DNA of 64,000 bases from NCBI RefSeq assembly GCF_000143085.1, contig NC_014315.1:1115001-1179000 (forward strand), read 5' to 3'. The position numbers and the translations under genes were made by a program. Positions 10,130 to 19,321 of the stretch are shown here, piece by piece (position 1 is the first letter of the stretch; every line of letters begins with the position of its first letter). Source of the DNA: Nitrosococcus watsonii C-113. Lineage in GTDB: Bacteria > Pseudomonadota > Gammaproteobacteria > Nitrosococcales > Nitrosococcaceae. Below the pieces are notes generated by a model. The model searched no databases. It was not told the DNA's origin and saw only the letters and a list, made by a program, of their open reading frames with translations.

Positions 10130-10662
10130 ATACTTTTCGTATACCTCTATTTCAATAATGAAATTATCATTGTTATATCGACTTTCTTAGCTGAATATTG
10201 AAAAAATCGTACTTATTTGTCGAGCAATTATTTTCATGGTAATGGTGAGTATAGGTGATTAAGAGGGGGGCAGTTGGTAGGTGGAGTTGCGAAATCAGCC
10301 CCAAAATCATCTTCTGGATACCTTATCATAAATCTGCCGTGTATGTCCTCGACAACTAAAATAATAGCATTTGGTACTGTCAGTATTATAGATTTGTAAC
10401 CATTGAAGGAATACACAGATATATTCCGATTCCCTCGCGTTCTCGCTAGGCTTGCTTGTTGCAGGCTGGTAGCATCGGTGTGTGGACGGTGCGAAAAAGC
10501 CTATCTTTTCAGAAATTATTCTGGGCATTTATGAGTGGTAACATCTGCGATATTTCGCAAATATGTTTGGTTTGTAGTAATGTCGCCAAAAAACGTAACG
10601 CGCAAAAACCTACGTGAGCGCAGATATTAAAATGCCATTTAAATTTGGGGATATTGCGATTA
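10130..10662. other. Gene-poor gap, about 530 bases
   Basis: Between divergent genes and therefore likely to hold both promoters. Two overlapping minus-strand frames (10234-10416 and 10307-10528) are in different frames, have no recognisable similarity and no good ribosome site; I do not call them genes. I see no RNA gene or strong hairpin. Confidence 0.45.
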
Positions 10663-11001
10663 GTGGCTAAAAAAAGAGTTTATAAAATCAAATTTATTAG
10701 TCAAGGTAAGCTTTACGAGCTTTTTGCCCGAGAGGTGGGGCAAAGCACCATGTACGGTTTTGTTGAGCTTGGCGAAATCATCTTTGGCGAAAAATCGGCG
10801 GTGCTTGTTGATCCTTCCGAGGAGCAATTGAAAGCGGAGTTCGTTGGAGTAAAACGAACTTATATTCCTCTTCATACTATCTTGCGTATTGATGAAGTGG
10901 ACAAAGAGGGAATCAATAAAATTACCGAAGCCACGAATGCCGATAGTAATGTAGCTTTCTTTCCTTCGTCTCTGCATACGCCAGGGAAAGATAAAAAATG
11001 A
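10663..11001 (+). CDS. DUF1820 family protein
   Basis: A 112-residue soluble protein from a GTG start (VAKKRVYKIKFI); a TTG at 10645 is also in frame. It matches the DUF1820 family of gammaproteobacteria: Y-I/V-F-x-G-x-x-(Y/F)-E-(L/M)-(Y/F)-A-R near the start, then a GFVELGEIIFGE segment, VDPSEEQLKAEF, the YIPLHTILRIDEV core, and a short polar tail. The family's role is unknown. It stands alone here. Confidence 0.8.
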   Translation: MAKKRVYKIKFISQGKLYELFAREVGQSTMYGFVELGEIIFGEKSAVLVDPSEEQLKAEFVGVKRTYIPLHTILRIDEVDKEGINKITEATNADSNVAFFPSSLHTPGKDKK

Positions 11002-11325
11002 TGAGTATTTAATCTCCAGACGTTGTTGCAGTTTTTTATAGTAGTGTAGTTCTATGCGGAGATCCTTGGAAGCTTTCTGGGTGGCTGCTATTTTTGCCAG
11101 TAAGTAGCCGAGTTTTTTTCAGACTTGATGACGCCGCCCCCCTTCATTTTCATTTTAATATTTGGTAGGTAGCGCGTAAGGACCCAGGCACTAGCCGGGC
11201 AGGTAAGTAGTAGATAGCGGCTAGCTTCCAATAGGGGTAAGGTGAGGCGGTTTTGCGGCTTGGGACACCATAGACTACACTCTCCTATTCATAAGTCAGT
11301 GGGATGATAGCCTGGGAGAAAAACG
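11002..11325. other. Intergenic gap upstream of egtB
   Basis: About 320 bases. It should contain the egtBD promoter. On the minus strand a short Lys-rich frame continues past the start of the DUF1820 gene, but stops and a frame change make it unconvincing as a gene. Nothing else recognised. Confidence 0.4.
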
Positions 11326-12639
11326 ATGATACCGAGCCAGGATGCAGTGGAGCTAAAAGAAATAGTACCGGATACTAGAGAGGAAGGGTTTATTCTTATG
11401 GGGCGTTACCGCCAGGTACGCCAACTCAGTGAGACGTTATGCCAGCCTTTGGTGGACGAGGACTATGTAATTCAGACTATGCCGGATGTCAGTCCACCCA
11501 AATGGCATTTAGCCCATAGCAGTTGGTTTTTTGAAAACTTTATTTTGATCCCAAATCTCAAGGGTTATCAATTTTTCCATCCGGCCTATGGTTATTTATT
11601 CAACTCTTACTATGAGACCGTAGGTCAGTTTTGGCCTCGCCTGCAACGGGGGCTATTATCCCGTCCCACGGTAGCCGAGGTCTATGCCTATCGCCACCAT
11701 GTGGACAAGAACATGGAGCGCCTGGCAGAGAATTTGGAAGCGGAAAAGTGGCCGGCCGTTGCTCCCTTAATAGAATTAGGCCTTAATCATGAGCAGCAGC
11801 ACCAAGAACTGCTCTTGACTGATCTTAAACATATCTTTGCCACCAACCCTCTCCGTCCCGTCTACCAGGAGTTGGCTACCCCGCAACTCAAGGAAGCAGG
11901 GAAGAATAGCAGCCTCGAATGGTATGACTACAAGGGTGGACTGCATGCCTTGGGATATTCCGGGGAAGGTTTTGCCTACGACAATGAAAGTCCGAATCAC
12001 CTTGTTTACTTGCGCGATTTTCGCCTAGCTTCGCGCCTCGTGACCAATGGGGAATACTTAGCCTTTATGGCGGCAGGAGGATATCGAGAACCCCGCTACT
12101 GGCTCTCTGAGGGTTGGTATACGGTGCGGCAAGAAGGCTGGCAAGCGCCATTGTATTGGGAGCAGCAGGATGAAAGTTGGTGGCACATGACTCTCCATGG
12201 GATGCAACCTATTCAGAAAGAGGTTCCTGTATGCCATCTGAGCTATTATGAAGCCGACGCCTATGCCCGCTGGGCAGGTTATCGATTACCTACGGAGGCT
12301 GAATGGGAAATTGGGGCGCGAGCACTGCCATGCCGGGGGAATTTTTTGGAGTCAGGGGTCTTACAGCCCTTACCCGCGCCTCCAGCAGATCATACCCCGG
12401 TTCAAATGTTTGGGGATGTTTGGGAGTGGACTGGGAGTCCCTATGCACCCTATCCTGGTTATCGGCCTACCGAGGGAGCTATTGGTGAATACAATGGAAA
12501 ATTTATGTGCAATCAAATGGTTTTACGAGGTGGCTCCTGCATCAGCTCATCTGAGCATTTGCGCGCCTCCTATCGCAATTTTTTTCCTCCCCAAGCCCGC
12601 TGGCAATTTACGGGCCTTCGACTAGCGGATGATGTATGA
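11326..12639 (+). CDS. egtB: Ergothioneine sulfoxide synthase EgtB
   Basis: A 437-residue non-heme iron enzyme that joins hercynine to a cysteine-type thiol with O2. The N-terminal DinB-like domain carries the iron ligands: a His in PPKWHLAHSSWFFE and the pair in NHEQQHQELLLTD. The C-terminal half is an FGE-sulfatase-type domain (RLPTEAEWEIGARA, MFGDVWEWTGSPY, LRGGSC). It overlaps egtD by four bases (ATGA). With no egtA or egtC next to it, the thiol donor may be cysteine or gamma-glutamylcysteine; that is inference. Confidence 0.93.
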   Translation: MIPSQDAVELKEIVPDTREEGFILMGRYRQVRQLSETLCQPLVDEDYVIQTMPDVSPPKWHLAHSSWFFENFILIPNLKGYQFFHPAYGYLFNSYYETVGQFWPRLQRGLLSRPTVAEVYAYRHHVDKNMERLAENLEAEKWPAVAPLIELGLNHEQQHQELLLTDLKHIFATNPLRPVYQELATPQLKEAGKNSSLEWYDYKGGLHALGYSGEGFAYDNESPNHLVYLRDFRLASRLVTNGEYLAFMAAGGYREPRYWLSEGWYTVRQEGWQAPLYWEQQDESWWHMTLHGMQPIQKEVPVCHLSYYEADAYARWAGYRLPTEAEWEIGARALPCRGNFLESGVLQPLPAPPADHTPVQMFGDVWEWTGSPYAPYPGYRPTEGAIGEYNGKFMCNQMVLRGGSCISSSEHLRASYRNFFPPQARWQFTGLRLADDV

Positions 12640-13619
12640 ATTCAGTCCTCTCTAGCCAGAAGCAGAAGCGGGGTGAACCTGCTTTCCATGATTATCGGCC
12701 GGCGCAAGCGCGGTTTCGGGAAGATGTTCTCTCTGGATTAGCTCAAAGCCAGCGCCGGATTCCCCCTAAGTATTTTTACGATGAAAAGGGCTCCCGCCTC
12801 TTTGATGCTATCTGCCGATTGCCCGAGTATTATCCTACCCGCACTGAAATCCGGTTACTTAAGCACTATGGGGCGGAAATGGCGGAATATGTAGGCGAGG
12901 GCAGCGTGCTGGTAGAGTTTGGCAGCGGGAGTAGTCTTAAGATCCGCGTCCTTCTCGATGCCTTGGAGCCAGCAGCCTATTTGCCCATTGATATTTCCCG
13001 TGAGCACCTTTTTCAGTCCGCTAAGCAGTTGGCCGGGGACTATCCCGGGGTGGCTATCCATGCTGTCTGCGCGGATTATAGCCAGCCCTTGGGTTTGCCC
13101 GGGGGGTTTGCTGAAAAGCCTAAAGCAGGATTTTTTCCAGGCTCAAGTATCGGCAACTTCGAGCCTGAAGAAGCCCGCCAATTTCTGACGCGGATAGCAG
13201 CCCTGCTAGGGCCGGGGAGTGGTTTGCTCATCGGTGTGGATTTAAAGAAAGAGGCCGCCCTACTCAATGCCGCCTATAATGATAACCAAGGTATTACGGC
13301 GGCTTTTAATTTAAACCTATTGCAGCGCATTAACCGGGAGCTGGAAGGAAATTTTGATCTAGCCGGCTTTGAGCATCACGCTCTTTATAATTCGACTAAG
13401 GGGCGGGTGGAAATGCACTTGGTTAGCCTTAAAGACCAAGCAGTAACGGTGAGTAATCAAACCTTCCAATTCCAGGCGGGAGAAACGCTCCATACGGAGA
13501 ATTCCTATAAATACAATATTGAAGAATTTCAGCAATTGGCAAGTTCGGCAGGGTTCCAGTCACAGCGGGTTTGGACTGATCGGGAGAATTTGTTCAGTGT
13601 CCATTATCTGAGTCTTTAG
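12636..13619 (+). CDS. egtD: L-histidine N-alpha-methyltransferase EgtD
   Basis: A 327-residue SAM-dependent methyltransferase that trimethylates histidine to hercynine, the first step of ergothioneine synthesis. Landmarks are PPKYFYDEKGSRLFDAI, the SAM-binding VEFGSGSSLKIR, LPIDISREHL, FFPGSSIGNFEPEEA and the C-terminal HTENSYKYNIEEF, which contributes to histidine binding. The order egtB-egtD with a four-base overlap predicts one transcript. No egtE-type PLP lyase is seen nearby; that step may be done by an enzyme elsewhere. Confidence 0.94.
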   Translation: MNSVLSSQKQKRGEPAFHDYRPAQARFREDVLSGLAQSQRRIPPKYFYDEKGSRLFDAICRLPEYYPTRTEIRLLKHYGAEMAEYVGEGSVLVEFGSGSSLKIRVLLDALEPAAYLPIDISREHLFQSAKQLAGDYPGVAIHAVCADYSQPLGLPGGFAEKPKAGFFPGSSIGNFEPEEARQFLTRIAALLGPGSGLLIGVDLKKEAALLNAAYNDNQGITAAFNLNLLQRINRELEGNFDLAGFEHHALYNSTKGRVEMHLVSLKDQAVTVSNQTFQFQAGETLHTENSYKYNIEEFQQLASSAGFQSQRVWTDRENLFSVHYLSL

Positions 13620-13735
13620 GCTGGCTAACCTCCAGGACCCTTATAAAACGTTGCAATAGGAATTAGAACCGACGAAAAAAATGACCTTAATTTCATGCTC
13701 CCAGATCCCGCCGCGCTGTACTTGGTTCAAACGAT

Positions 13736-13767
13736 TTGGTTTGTAGGTTTATGTATTATTGTATAAT
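13736..13767 (+). promoter_or_regulatory. Possible sigma-70 promoter for glyA
   Basis: A perfect TATAAT lies at 13762-13767, with TTG-rich candidates for the -35 element (TTTGTA or TTGTAG near 13740-13746, spacing 15-16). It is 40 bases before the glyA ATG. The -35 box is weak, so this is tentative. Confidence 0.4.
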
Positions 13768-13806
13768 CAATGGTTTTATCTAAAAACTGCAGCACTAGGA
13801 CAGTCC

Positions 13807-15060
13807 ATGTATAGCAAAGAGATGCATATTGCCGGTTATGATGAGGAACTTGAGACCGCTCTTAGCAATGAAGCACGGCGGCAAGAGGAACATATCGAAT
13901 TAATTGCTTCGGAGAATTATGTCAGTCCTCGGGTGTTAGAAGCTCAAGGGTCCGTGCTGACTAACAAGTATGCCGAAGGCTATCCTGGCAAGCGTTATTA
14001 TGGGGGCTGCGAGTATGTGGATGTCGCGGAGCGGTTAGCTATCGAACGGGCTAAAATATTGTTCGAGGCTGATTATGCCAATGTCCAACCCCATTCCGGA
14101 TCTCAGGCAAATGCCGCTGCCTGTCTGGCTTTGCTAGCGCCGGGTGATACCCTCATGGGATTGAGCCTTGCCCATGGCGGACATCTCACCCACGGCGCCA
14201 AGGTCAATTTCTCAGGCCAAATATTTAACGCGGTTCAGTTTGGGGTAAATGCAGATACGGGACTTATCGATTACGATGAGGTAGAGCAGCTAGCAAAGGC
14301 GCATCGTCCCAAGCTGATTATCGCCGGCTTTACCGCTTATTCCCGTATAGTTGACTGGCAGCGTTTCCGAGAAATTGCCGATGGAGTAGGCGCCTATTTG
14401 CTAGCGGATATCGCCCATTTGGCTGGAATGATCGCCGCGGGGATTTATCCTAACCCCGTGCAAATCGCCGATGTCACGACTAGCACGACTCATAAAACAT
14501 TACGGGGTCCACGTTCAGGGCTGATTTTGGCTAAAGCCAACCCCGAAATTGAGAAAAAACTCAATTCCAAGGTCTTTCCGGGTATTCAAGGAGGGCCTTT
14601 AATGCATATTGTCGCGGCCAAGGCGGTGGCCTTTAAAGAAGCCATGGAACCGGCGTTTAAGGATTATCAACGGCAAGTGATTCGCAACGCCCAGGCGATG
14701 GCGGAGGCTATTCAGTCTCGGGGCTATAAAATTGTTTCCGGTGGAACTGATAGCCATTTGTTTTTAGTAGATCTCGTCGCCAAGGGATTGACCGGCAAGG
14801 CTGCGGATGCCGCGTTGGGCCGAGCAAATATCACCGTAAATAAAAACACGGTGCCTAACGATCCCCAATCTCCGTTTGTAACCAGCGGTATTCGCATTGG
14901 TAGCCCTGCCATGACCACGCGCGGTTTTAAGGAAGCGGAGATTCGCGAATTGGCGGGATGGGTTTGTGATGTGCTGGACGATATTGAAAATGAGACCATC
15001 ATTGCGGACACCAAGGAGAAAGTATTGGCTCTCTGTGCCCGCTTCCCGGTTTATGGCTAG
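13807..15060 (+). CDS. glyA: Serine hydroxymethyltransferase GlyA
   Basis: A 417-residue PLP enzyme interconverting serine and glycine with transfer of the one-carbon unit to tetrahydrofolate. The PLP lysine is in [14 protein letters not shown]; other landmarks are [12 protein letters not shown], the [11 protein letters not shown] segment and the conserved [11 protein letters not shown] region. The ATG at 13807 ([15 protein letters not shown]) gives the family's usual length; an upstream in-frame start at 13759 would lie over the likely -10 element. nrdR follows after 16 bases, a common gammaproteobacterial order. Confidence 0.96.
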   Translation: MYSKEMHIAGYDEELETALSNEARRQEEHIELIASENYVSPRVLEAQGSVLTNKYAEGYPGKRYYGGCEYVDVAERLAIERAKILFEADYANVQPHSGSQANAAACLALLAPGDTLMGLSLAHGGHLTHGAKVNFSGQIFNAVQFGVNADTGLIDYDEVEQLAKAHRPKLIIAGFTAYSRIVDWQRFREIADGVGAYLLADIAHLAGMIAAGIYPNPVQIADVTTSTTHKTLRGPRSGLILAKANPEIEKKLNSKVFPGIQGGPLMHIVAAKAVAFKEAMEPAFKDYQRQVIRNAQAMAEAIQSRGYKIVSGGTDSHLFLVDLVAKGLTGKAADAALGRANITVNKNTVPNDPQSPFVTSGIRIGSPAMTTRGFKEAEIRELAGWVCDVLDDIENETIIADTKEKVLALCARFPVYG

Positions 15061-15076
15061 AGGCTAAAAAAGGCGG

Positions 15077-15601
15077 ATGCATTGTCCATTCTGCGGGGCA
15101 GAAGACACCAAAGTCACCGACTCCCGTCTAGCAAATGAGGGGGAGGCTATCCGCCGCCGCCGGGCATGCCAAGGCTGTGGCGAGCGTTTTACCACTTATG
15201 AAGCTGCAGAACTGGTTTTGCCCCGATTAATCAAACGCAACGGTACGCGGGAACCCTTTCAGGAAGAAAAGCTTCGGGCCGGTATCCTGCGGGCGGTGGA
15301 AAAACGTCCCATCAGCACGGAGGCGGTGGAGACCGCCATTCGTCGGATTGTCCATCGCTTGCGGGCGAGCGGCGAGCGGGAATTCGACTCCCAAGTGCTT
15401 GGAGAGTGGGTCATGGATGAGTTGCGCCACCTGGATGAGGTGGCTTATGTCCGTTTTGCTTCCGTTTACCGCCGTTTTCAAGACGTTCAAGCCTTTCGGG
15501 AAGAAATTGAACGCTTAGAACAGGCGCTTTCGCTGGAAGAAAGAGCCGCCCAACTCTCTTTATTGCTTGATGGAGAATCTTTAACTAATAAATCGAACTG
15601 A
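15077..15601 (+). CDS. nrdR: Transcriptional repressor NrdR
   Basis: A 174-residue nucleotide-responsive repressor of ribonucleotide reductase genes. The N-terminal zinc ribbon is built from MHCPFCG and CQGCGERF, followed by an ATP-cone domain starting about residue 49 ([15 protein letters not shown]). It is slightly longer than the common 150-160 residues owing to a polar C-terminal tail. No ribonucleotide reductase gene is in the window. It lies 16 bases after glyA and is probably cotranscribed. Confidence 0.95.
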   Translation: MHCPFCGAEDTKVTDSRLANEGEAIRRRRACQGCGERFTTYEAAELVLPRLIKRNGTREPFQEEKLRAGILRAVEKRPISTEAVETAIRRIVHRLRASGEREFDSQVLGEWVMDELRHLDEVAYVRFASVYRRFQDVQAFREEIERLEQALSLEERAAQLSLLLDGESLTNKSN

Positions 15602-15623
15602 ACAAGGCTATTTTCTTCGTTCC

Positions 15624-15649
15624 TTTTAGGATTGTTTCTTGTCCTAAAA
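15624..15649 (+). terminator. Possible glyA-nrdR terminator hairpin
   Basis: TTTTAGGA at 15624-15631 pairs with TCCTAAAA at 15642-15649 around a 10-base loop, just after nrdR. The stem is short and AT-rich. Confidence 0.3.
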
Positions 15650-15745
15650 ATATGGTGATAGCTTGATTTTTGCTGTAGCCGTCCGTCAGCAGAGGCATTG
15701 CTGGCACAATATCCTCGTTAAAAAGTTTGTTTTTGATGCGGGCAG

Positions 15746-16861
15746 GTGAACGATAGAGCGTACATGGTTCGGGCTCTGAAGCTAGCCCAGCGCGGTTTAT
15801 TTACGACTGATCCTAATCCCCGGGTAGGCTGCGTCCTAGTGCGTGGCGGCGAAATAGTGGGGGAGGGCTGGCATCAACAGGCCGGCGACTCCCATGCGGA
15901 AATCAACGCCTTGCGCCAAGCAGGTATTCGAGCCCAAGGATCTACTTGTTATGTGACCTTAGAGCCTTGTTGCCACCGAGGACGAACCCCCCCCTGCACC
16001 GAAGCTTTAATTGAAGCAGGCGTGGCGAGAGTTGTTGCGGCAATGGGAGACCCTCATCCAAAAGTCGCCAGCCAAGGACTGGCGCAACTTAGAGAGGCTG
16101 GTCTTCAAGTGGAGCATGGATTATTGCAGGAAGAGGCCGAGGCCCTTAACGTGGGTTTTGTCCAACGCTTGGTTCAAGGTCGTCCCTGGGTACGTTGTAA
16201 GCTAGCTATGAGTTTGGATGGGGCGACGGCGCTAGCTTCTGGAGAGAGTCGTTGGATTACCGCTTCCCCTGCCCGTCGCGATGTGCAGCGGTGGCGGGCC
16301 CGCAGTTCCGCGATCTTAACGGGAATTGGTACTGTCTTGGAAGACGATCCCTCCCTTAATGTCCGCTATGAGGAGTTGGGAGATGAAGCGCCGCTGGGGT
16401 TTAATCGTCAGCCGTTGCGAGTTATTCTGGACCGTCAATTGGCTATTTCGGTGCAGGCTCGGTTGCTTTCGTTGCCAGGGCCGGTAATGATTGTGTGCGC
16501 TGATGCAGCCTCATCTAAAGCGGAATCCTTGCGTTGTAGGGGAGTGGAAGTGATCAGCCTTCCGGTAACTCCCCAGGGGTTGGATTTGATGGCCTTAATG
16601 GCGGCTCTGGCTGCACGGGAAATTAACGAGCTTCATGTGGAATGCGGTGCGCGACTGGCGGGCTCGCTGCTCCAGGCCGGTTTAATGGACGAGCTTGTAC
16701 TGTACATTGCTCCCAAATTGATGGGAGAGGCCGCGTTGGGGTTATTGCAATTGCCTGGCATTCAAACCATGAAGGATTGCATTGAGGTAGATATTAAAGA
16801 AATGCGGGCGGTAGGCCGGGATTGGCGATTAGTGGCTAAGATAGTGCCATCTAGCAGGTAA
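15746..16861 (+). CDS. ribD: Riboflavin biosynthesis deaminase/reductase RibD
   Basis: A 371-residue bifunctional enzyme: an N-terminal pyrimidine deaminase and a C-terminal reductase acting on successive intermediates. The zinc-deaminase motif is SHAEINAL plus TLEPCCHRGRTPPC. The reductase part starts near residue 145 (RPWVRCKLAMSLDG) with a conserved LTGIGTVLEDDP. The GTG at 15746 fits the family (NDRAYMVRALKLA); the ATG at 15764 would cut conserved residues. No FMN riboswitch consensus was found upstream. Confidence 0.95.
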   Translation: MNDRAYMVRALKLAQRGLFTTDPNPRVGCVLVRGGEIVGEGWHQQAGDSHAEINALRQAGIRAQGSTCYVTLEPCCHRGRTPPCTEALIEAGVARVVAAMGDPHPKVASQGLAQLREAGLQVEHGLLQEEAEALNVGFVQRLVQGRPWVRCKLAMSLDGATALASGESRWITASPARRDVQRWRARSSAILTGIGTVLEDDPSLNVRYEELGDEAPLGFNRQPLRVILDRQLAISVQARLLSLPGPVMIVCADAASSKAESLRCRGVEVISLPVTPQGLDLMALMAALAAREINELHVECGARLAGSLLQAGLMDELVLYIAPKLMGEAALGLLQLPGIQTMKDCIEVDIKEMRAVGRDWRLVAKIVPSSR

Positions 16862-16919
16862 ATGCGCTCTAGGTTAAAAGTTTGGCATTGAAATTCACCA
16901 GAAGCAGGTTAAAGTCATC

Positions 16920-17576
16920 ATGTTTACCGGGATTATTCGGGCGGTTGGGAGGGTGGTAGCGTTACAATTCATGGGGAGTATGGCTGTTCTGCGTATCAAT
17001 GGCGGTAAGCTGGATTTTGCCCAGGTTAGTATTGGCGATAGTATTGCTGTTAACGGGGTTTGTTTGACGGTGACTCGCCAGGAGAACAATATTTTTGATG
17101 CTGATGTTTCCCAGGAAACTTTGTCCCGCACGGTACTCGGGAGGTTGCAGCCTGGAGATCGGGTCAACCTGGAGCCAGCCCTCACGCTCAAGGATGGCCT
17201 TGGCGGGCATTTAACCAGTGGCCATTGCGATGGCGTGGGAACGGTGGCTGAGCGCAAACCAGTAGCTGGGAGTGTCGGTTTTTCTATCCATGCGCCGGCG
17301 CATTTGCTTAAGTACATCGCCGAGAAAGGGTCCATTTGCGTCGATGGCGTGAGTTTGACTGTTAACGAGGTGAAGGGGAACCTCTTCAAAGTGAATATTA
17401 TCCCCCATACCTTGGAGGCTACTACCTTAAGCGAATACCGCTCGGGACGGGAGGTGAATGTAGAAGTGGATCTTTTAGCCCGTTATTTAGAGCGCCTGTT
17501 ACTCGGTGATTCGGCGGTGACAACTCCACCAAATCTTGGTGAATCTCTCCTCACCCGACCTAATGTTAGCAAATAA
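16920..17576 (+). CDS. ribE: Riboflavin synthase alpha subunit
   Basis: A 218-residue enzyme that dismutates two dimethyl-ribityllumazine molecules to riboflavin. It begins with the near-invariant MFTGIIRAVGRV and contains two lumazine-binding repeats, each with an N-G-V-(C/S)-L-T-V type core: IAVNGVCLTVT and ICVDGVSLTVNEV. GGHLTSGHCDGVG lies at the junction. It sits 58 bases after ribD and six bases before ribB, so one transcript is likely. The lumazine synthase gene ribH is not in the window. Confidence 0.95.
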   Translation: MFTGIIRAVGRVVALQFMGSMAVLRINGGKLDFAQVSIGDSIAVNGVCLTVTRQENNIFDADVSQETLSRTVLGRLQPGDRVNLEPALTLKDGLGGHLTSGHCDGVGTVAERKPVAGSVGFSIHAPAHLLKYIAEKGSICVDGVSLTVNEVKGNLFKVNIIPHTLEATTLSEYRSGREVNVEVDLLARYLERLLLGDSAVTTPPNLGESLLTRPNVSK

Positions 17577-17582
17577 TCCATC

Positions 17583-18689
17583 ATGCCCTTGAGCAAGACG
17601 GAAGCGATCGTTCAGGACCTCCGTGAAGGAAAAATGGTTATTCTCATGGACGATGAGGACCGGGAGAATGAGGGAGACTTGATGATGGTAGCCTCCCAGG
17701 TGAAGGCGCCAGATATCAATTTTATGGCCCGCTATGGACGAGGCTTGATTTGTCTGACTTTAACTGAGGCACGCTGTCGCCAATTACGGCTGCCCTTAAT
17801 GGTGTCAGATAGTAACGCTAAATATAGTACCAATTTTACGGTATCCATTGAGGCCGCAACGGGGGTGACTACTGGGATTTCCGCAGCGGATCGGGCCCGC
17901 ACCGTGCAAGCGGCGGTTGCTCCAGAGGCGCACCCCGAGGATTTGGAGCAGCCGGGCCATATTTTCCCCCTCATGGCTCGACCAGGGGGAGTCCTTACCC
18001 GGGCAGGGCATACAGAGGCAGGCTGCGATTTGGCGCGGCTGGCTGGTTTTGAGCCGGCGGCAGTCATTGTGGAGATTCTCAATGAAGATGGGAGTATGGC
18101 CCGCCGCCCGGATCTGGAAGCTTTTGCCGAGCGCCATGGTTTGAAACTGGGTACCATCGCCGATCTGATTCGCTACCGCTTAAAACATGAACGCTCCGTC
18201 GCACGGGTAGCCGAGTGCGCTCTGCCCACGGAACAAGGGCTATTCCGCCTCCTAGCCTATCAGGATCTGGTGGACCAGCAACTCCATCTGGCCCTAGTCA
18301 AGGGCGAGCTTTGTCCTGAAGAGCCTGCTTTGGTGCGTGTTCACATGGCTGATACCCTTTGCGACATTCTCCAGGTGCGGCGCGGTGATTGTGGCTGGCC
18401 CTTGCATGATGCCATGACTCGCATCGCTAGGGCGGGCACCGGCGTGGTTGTGATTCTGCGCCGACCGGAATCTTCTAGTGAGCTGGTGCAACGAATTCGA
18501 GACTATGAACTGGAGGATAAAGGGGGACATTTGCCTCGACAAGAGCCTCCCAATGACTTACGGACTTATGGAGTTGGAGCCCAGATCTTGACCGATTTGG
18601 GCGTACAAAAAATGCGGGTGATGAGCGCTCCCCGGCGAATGCATGGACTGGCGGGTTTTGGCCTGGAAGTGGTGGATTATATTACTTGA
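17583..18689 (+). CDS. ribB: DHBP synthase RibB with degenerate GTP cyclohydrolase II domain
   Basis: The N-terminal 200 residues are an intact 3,4-dihydroxy-2-butanone-4-phosphate synthase: [29 protein letters not shown], and [16 protein letters not shown]. The C-terminal 160 residues align with GTP cyclohydrolase II but appear inactive: the zinc-cysteine segment reads [18 protein letters not shown], so two of three ligand positions are Asp and Gly, and the catalytic RQEGRNIGL region reads RRPESSSEL. So only the RibB activity is expected, and a separate active RibA should exist elsewhere. This RibB-plus-RibA-like architecture is known in other proteobacteria. Confidence 0.9.
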   Translation: MPLSKTEAIVQDLREGKMVILMDDEDRENEGDLMMVASQVKAPDINFMARYGRGLICLTLTEARCRQLRLPLMVSDSNAKYSTNFTVSIEAATGVTTGISAADRARTVQAAVAPEAHPEDLEQPGHIFPLMARPGGVLTRAGHTEAGCDLARLAGFEPAAVIVEILNEDGSMARRPDLEAFAERHGLKLGTIADLIRYRLKHERSVARVAECALPTEQGLFRLLAYQDLVDQQLHLALVKGELCPEEPALVRVHMADTLCDILQVRRGDCGWPLHDAMTRIARAGTGVVVILRRPESSSELVQRIRDYELEDKGGHLPRQEPPNDLRTYGVGAQILTDLGVQKMRVMSAPRRMHGLAGFGLEVVDYIT

Positions 18690-18699
18690 TGGCGAGGTA

Positions 18700-19287
18700 T
18701 TGAATACATCGGTTCCGGGGCAAAAAATTGCTGGGGTGGATGAGGTAGGTCGTGGTCCCTTAGCTGGCCCAGTTATCGCCGGGGCGGTGATTCTTGACCC
18801 AGAACGTCCAATTAGTGGAGTGAAGGACTCCAAACAGTTGACGGCACCAGCGCGGGAGCGTTTGGCTGCGCTCATCCAGGTCCAAGCGATCGCTTGGGCC
18901 TTAGGCCGGGCTGAAGCTGTGGAGATTGATCAGCTTAATATCTTTCAGGCTAGCTTGTTGGCGATGGAGCGGGCTATCGCGGCACTTTCAGTGGTTCCCG
19001 ACTTGGTTTTAGTAGATGGCAGGCATTGTCCCCTCACCGTGTGTCCTGTGCGCGCTATTGTCAAGGGGGACCAGCGGGTTATGGCTATCGGAGCTGCTTC
19101 CATTGTGGCCAAGGTAGCCCGGGATGCCGAAATGATCGCTTTTGAGGAAAGCTATCCAGGGTATGGTTTTGGAACCCATAAAGGCTATCCGACCCGGGCT
19201 CATCTGGCCGCTTTGAAAGCGCTGGGCCCCTGCTCTATTCATCGGCGTTCCTTTCGGCCGGTGAGACGTTTCTTGGAAGCGGAATAA
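18700..19287 (+). CDS. rnhB: Ribonuclease HII
   Basis: A roughly 195-residue RNase H-fold nuclease that cuts RNA in RNA-DNA hybrids and at single ribonucleotides. The catalytic Asp-Glu pair is in [15 protein letters not shown], with later acidic residues in LVLVDG and AKVARDAEM. The ORF is open back into ribB (ATG at 18643), but conserved sequence starts only at KIAGVDEVG; the TTG at 18700, just after the ribB stop, gives a family-like N-terminus. The start is uncertain. Its position after riboflavin genes rather than lpxB/dnaE is unusual. Confidence 0.9.
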   Translation: MNTSVPGQKIAGVDEVGRGPLAGPVIAGAVILDPERPISGVKDSKQLTAPARERLAALIQVQAIAWALGRAEAVEIDQLNIFQASLLAMERAIAALSVVPDLVLVDGRHCPLTVCPVRAIVKGDQRVMAIGAASIVAKVARDAEMIAFEESYPGYGFGTHKGYPTRAHLAALKALGPCSIHRRSFRPVRRFLEAE

Positions 19288-19321
19288 CGCTGTGGCCTAC
19301 CAAAATCTTCTTAAGGCTCTT

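Noticed and set aside
10234-10528. Two overlapping minus-strand frames in the gap before the DUF1820 gene
   Set aside because: Different frames, no family resemblance, no initiation signals.
15602-15745. FMN riboswitch upstream of ribD
   Set aside because: The expected conserved segments of the RFN element are not present.
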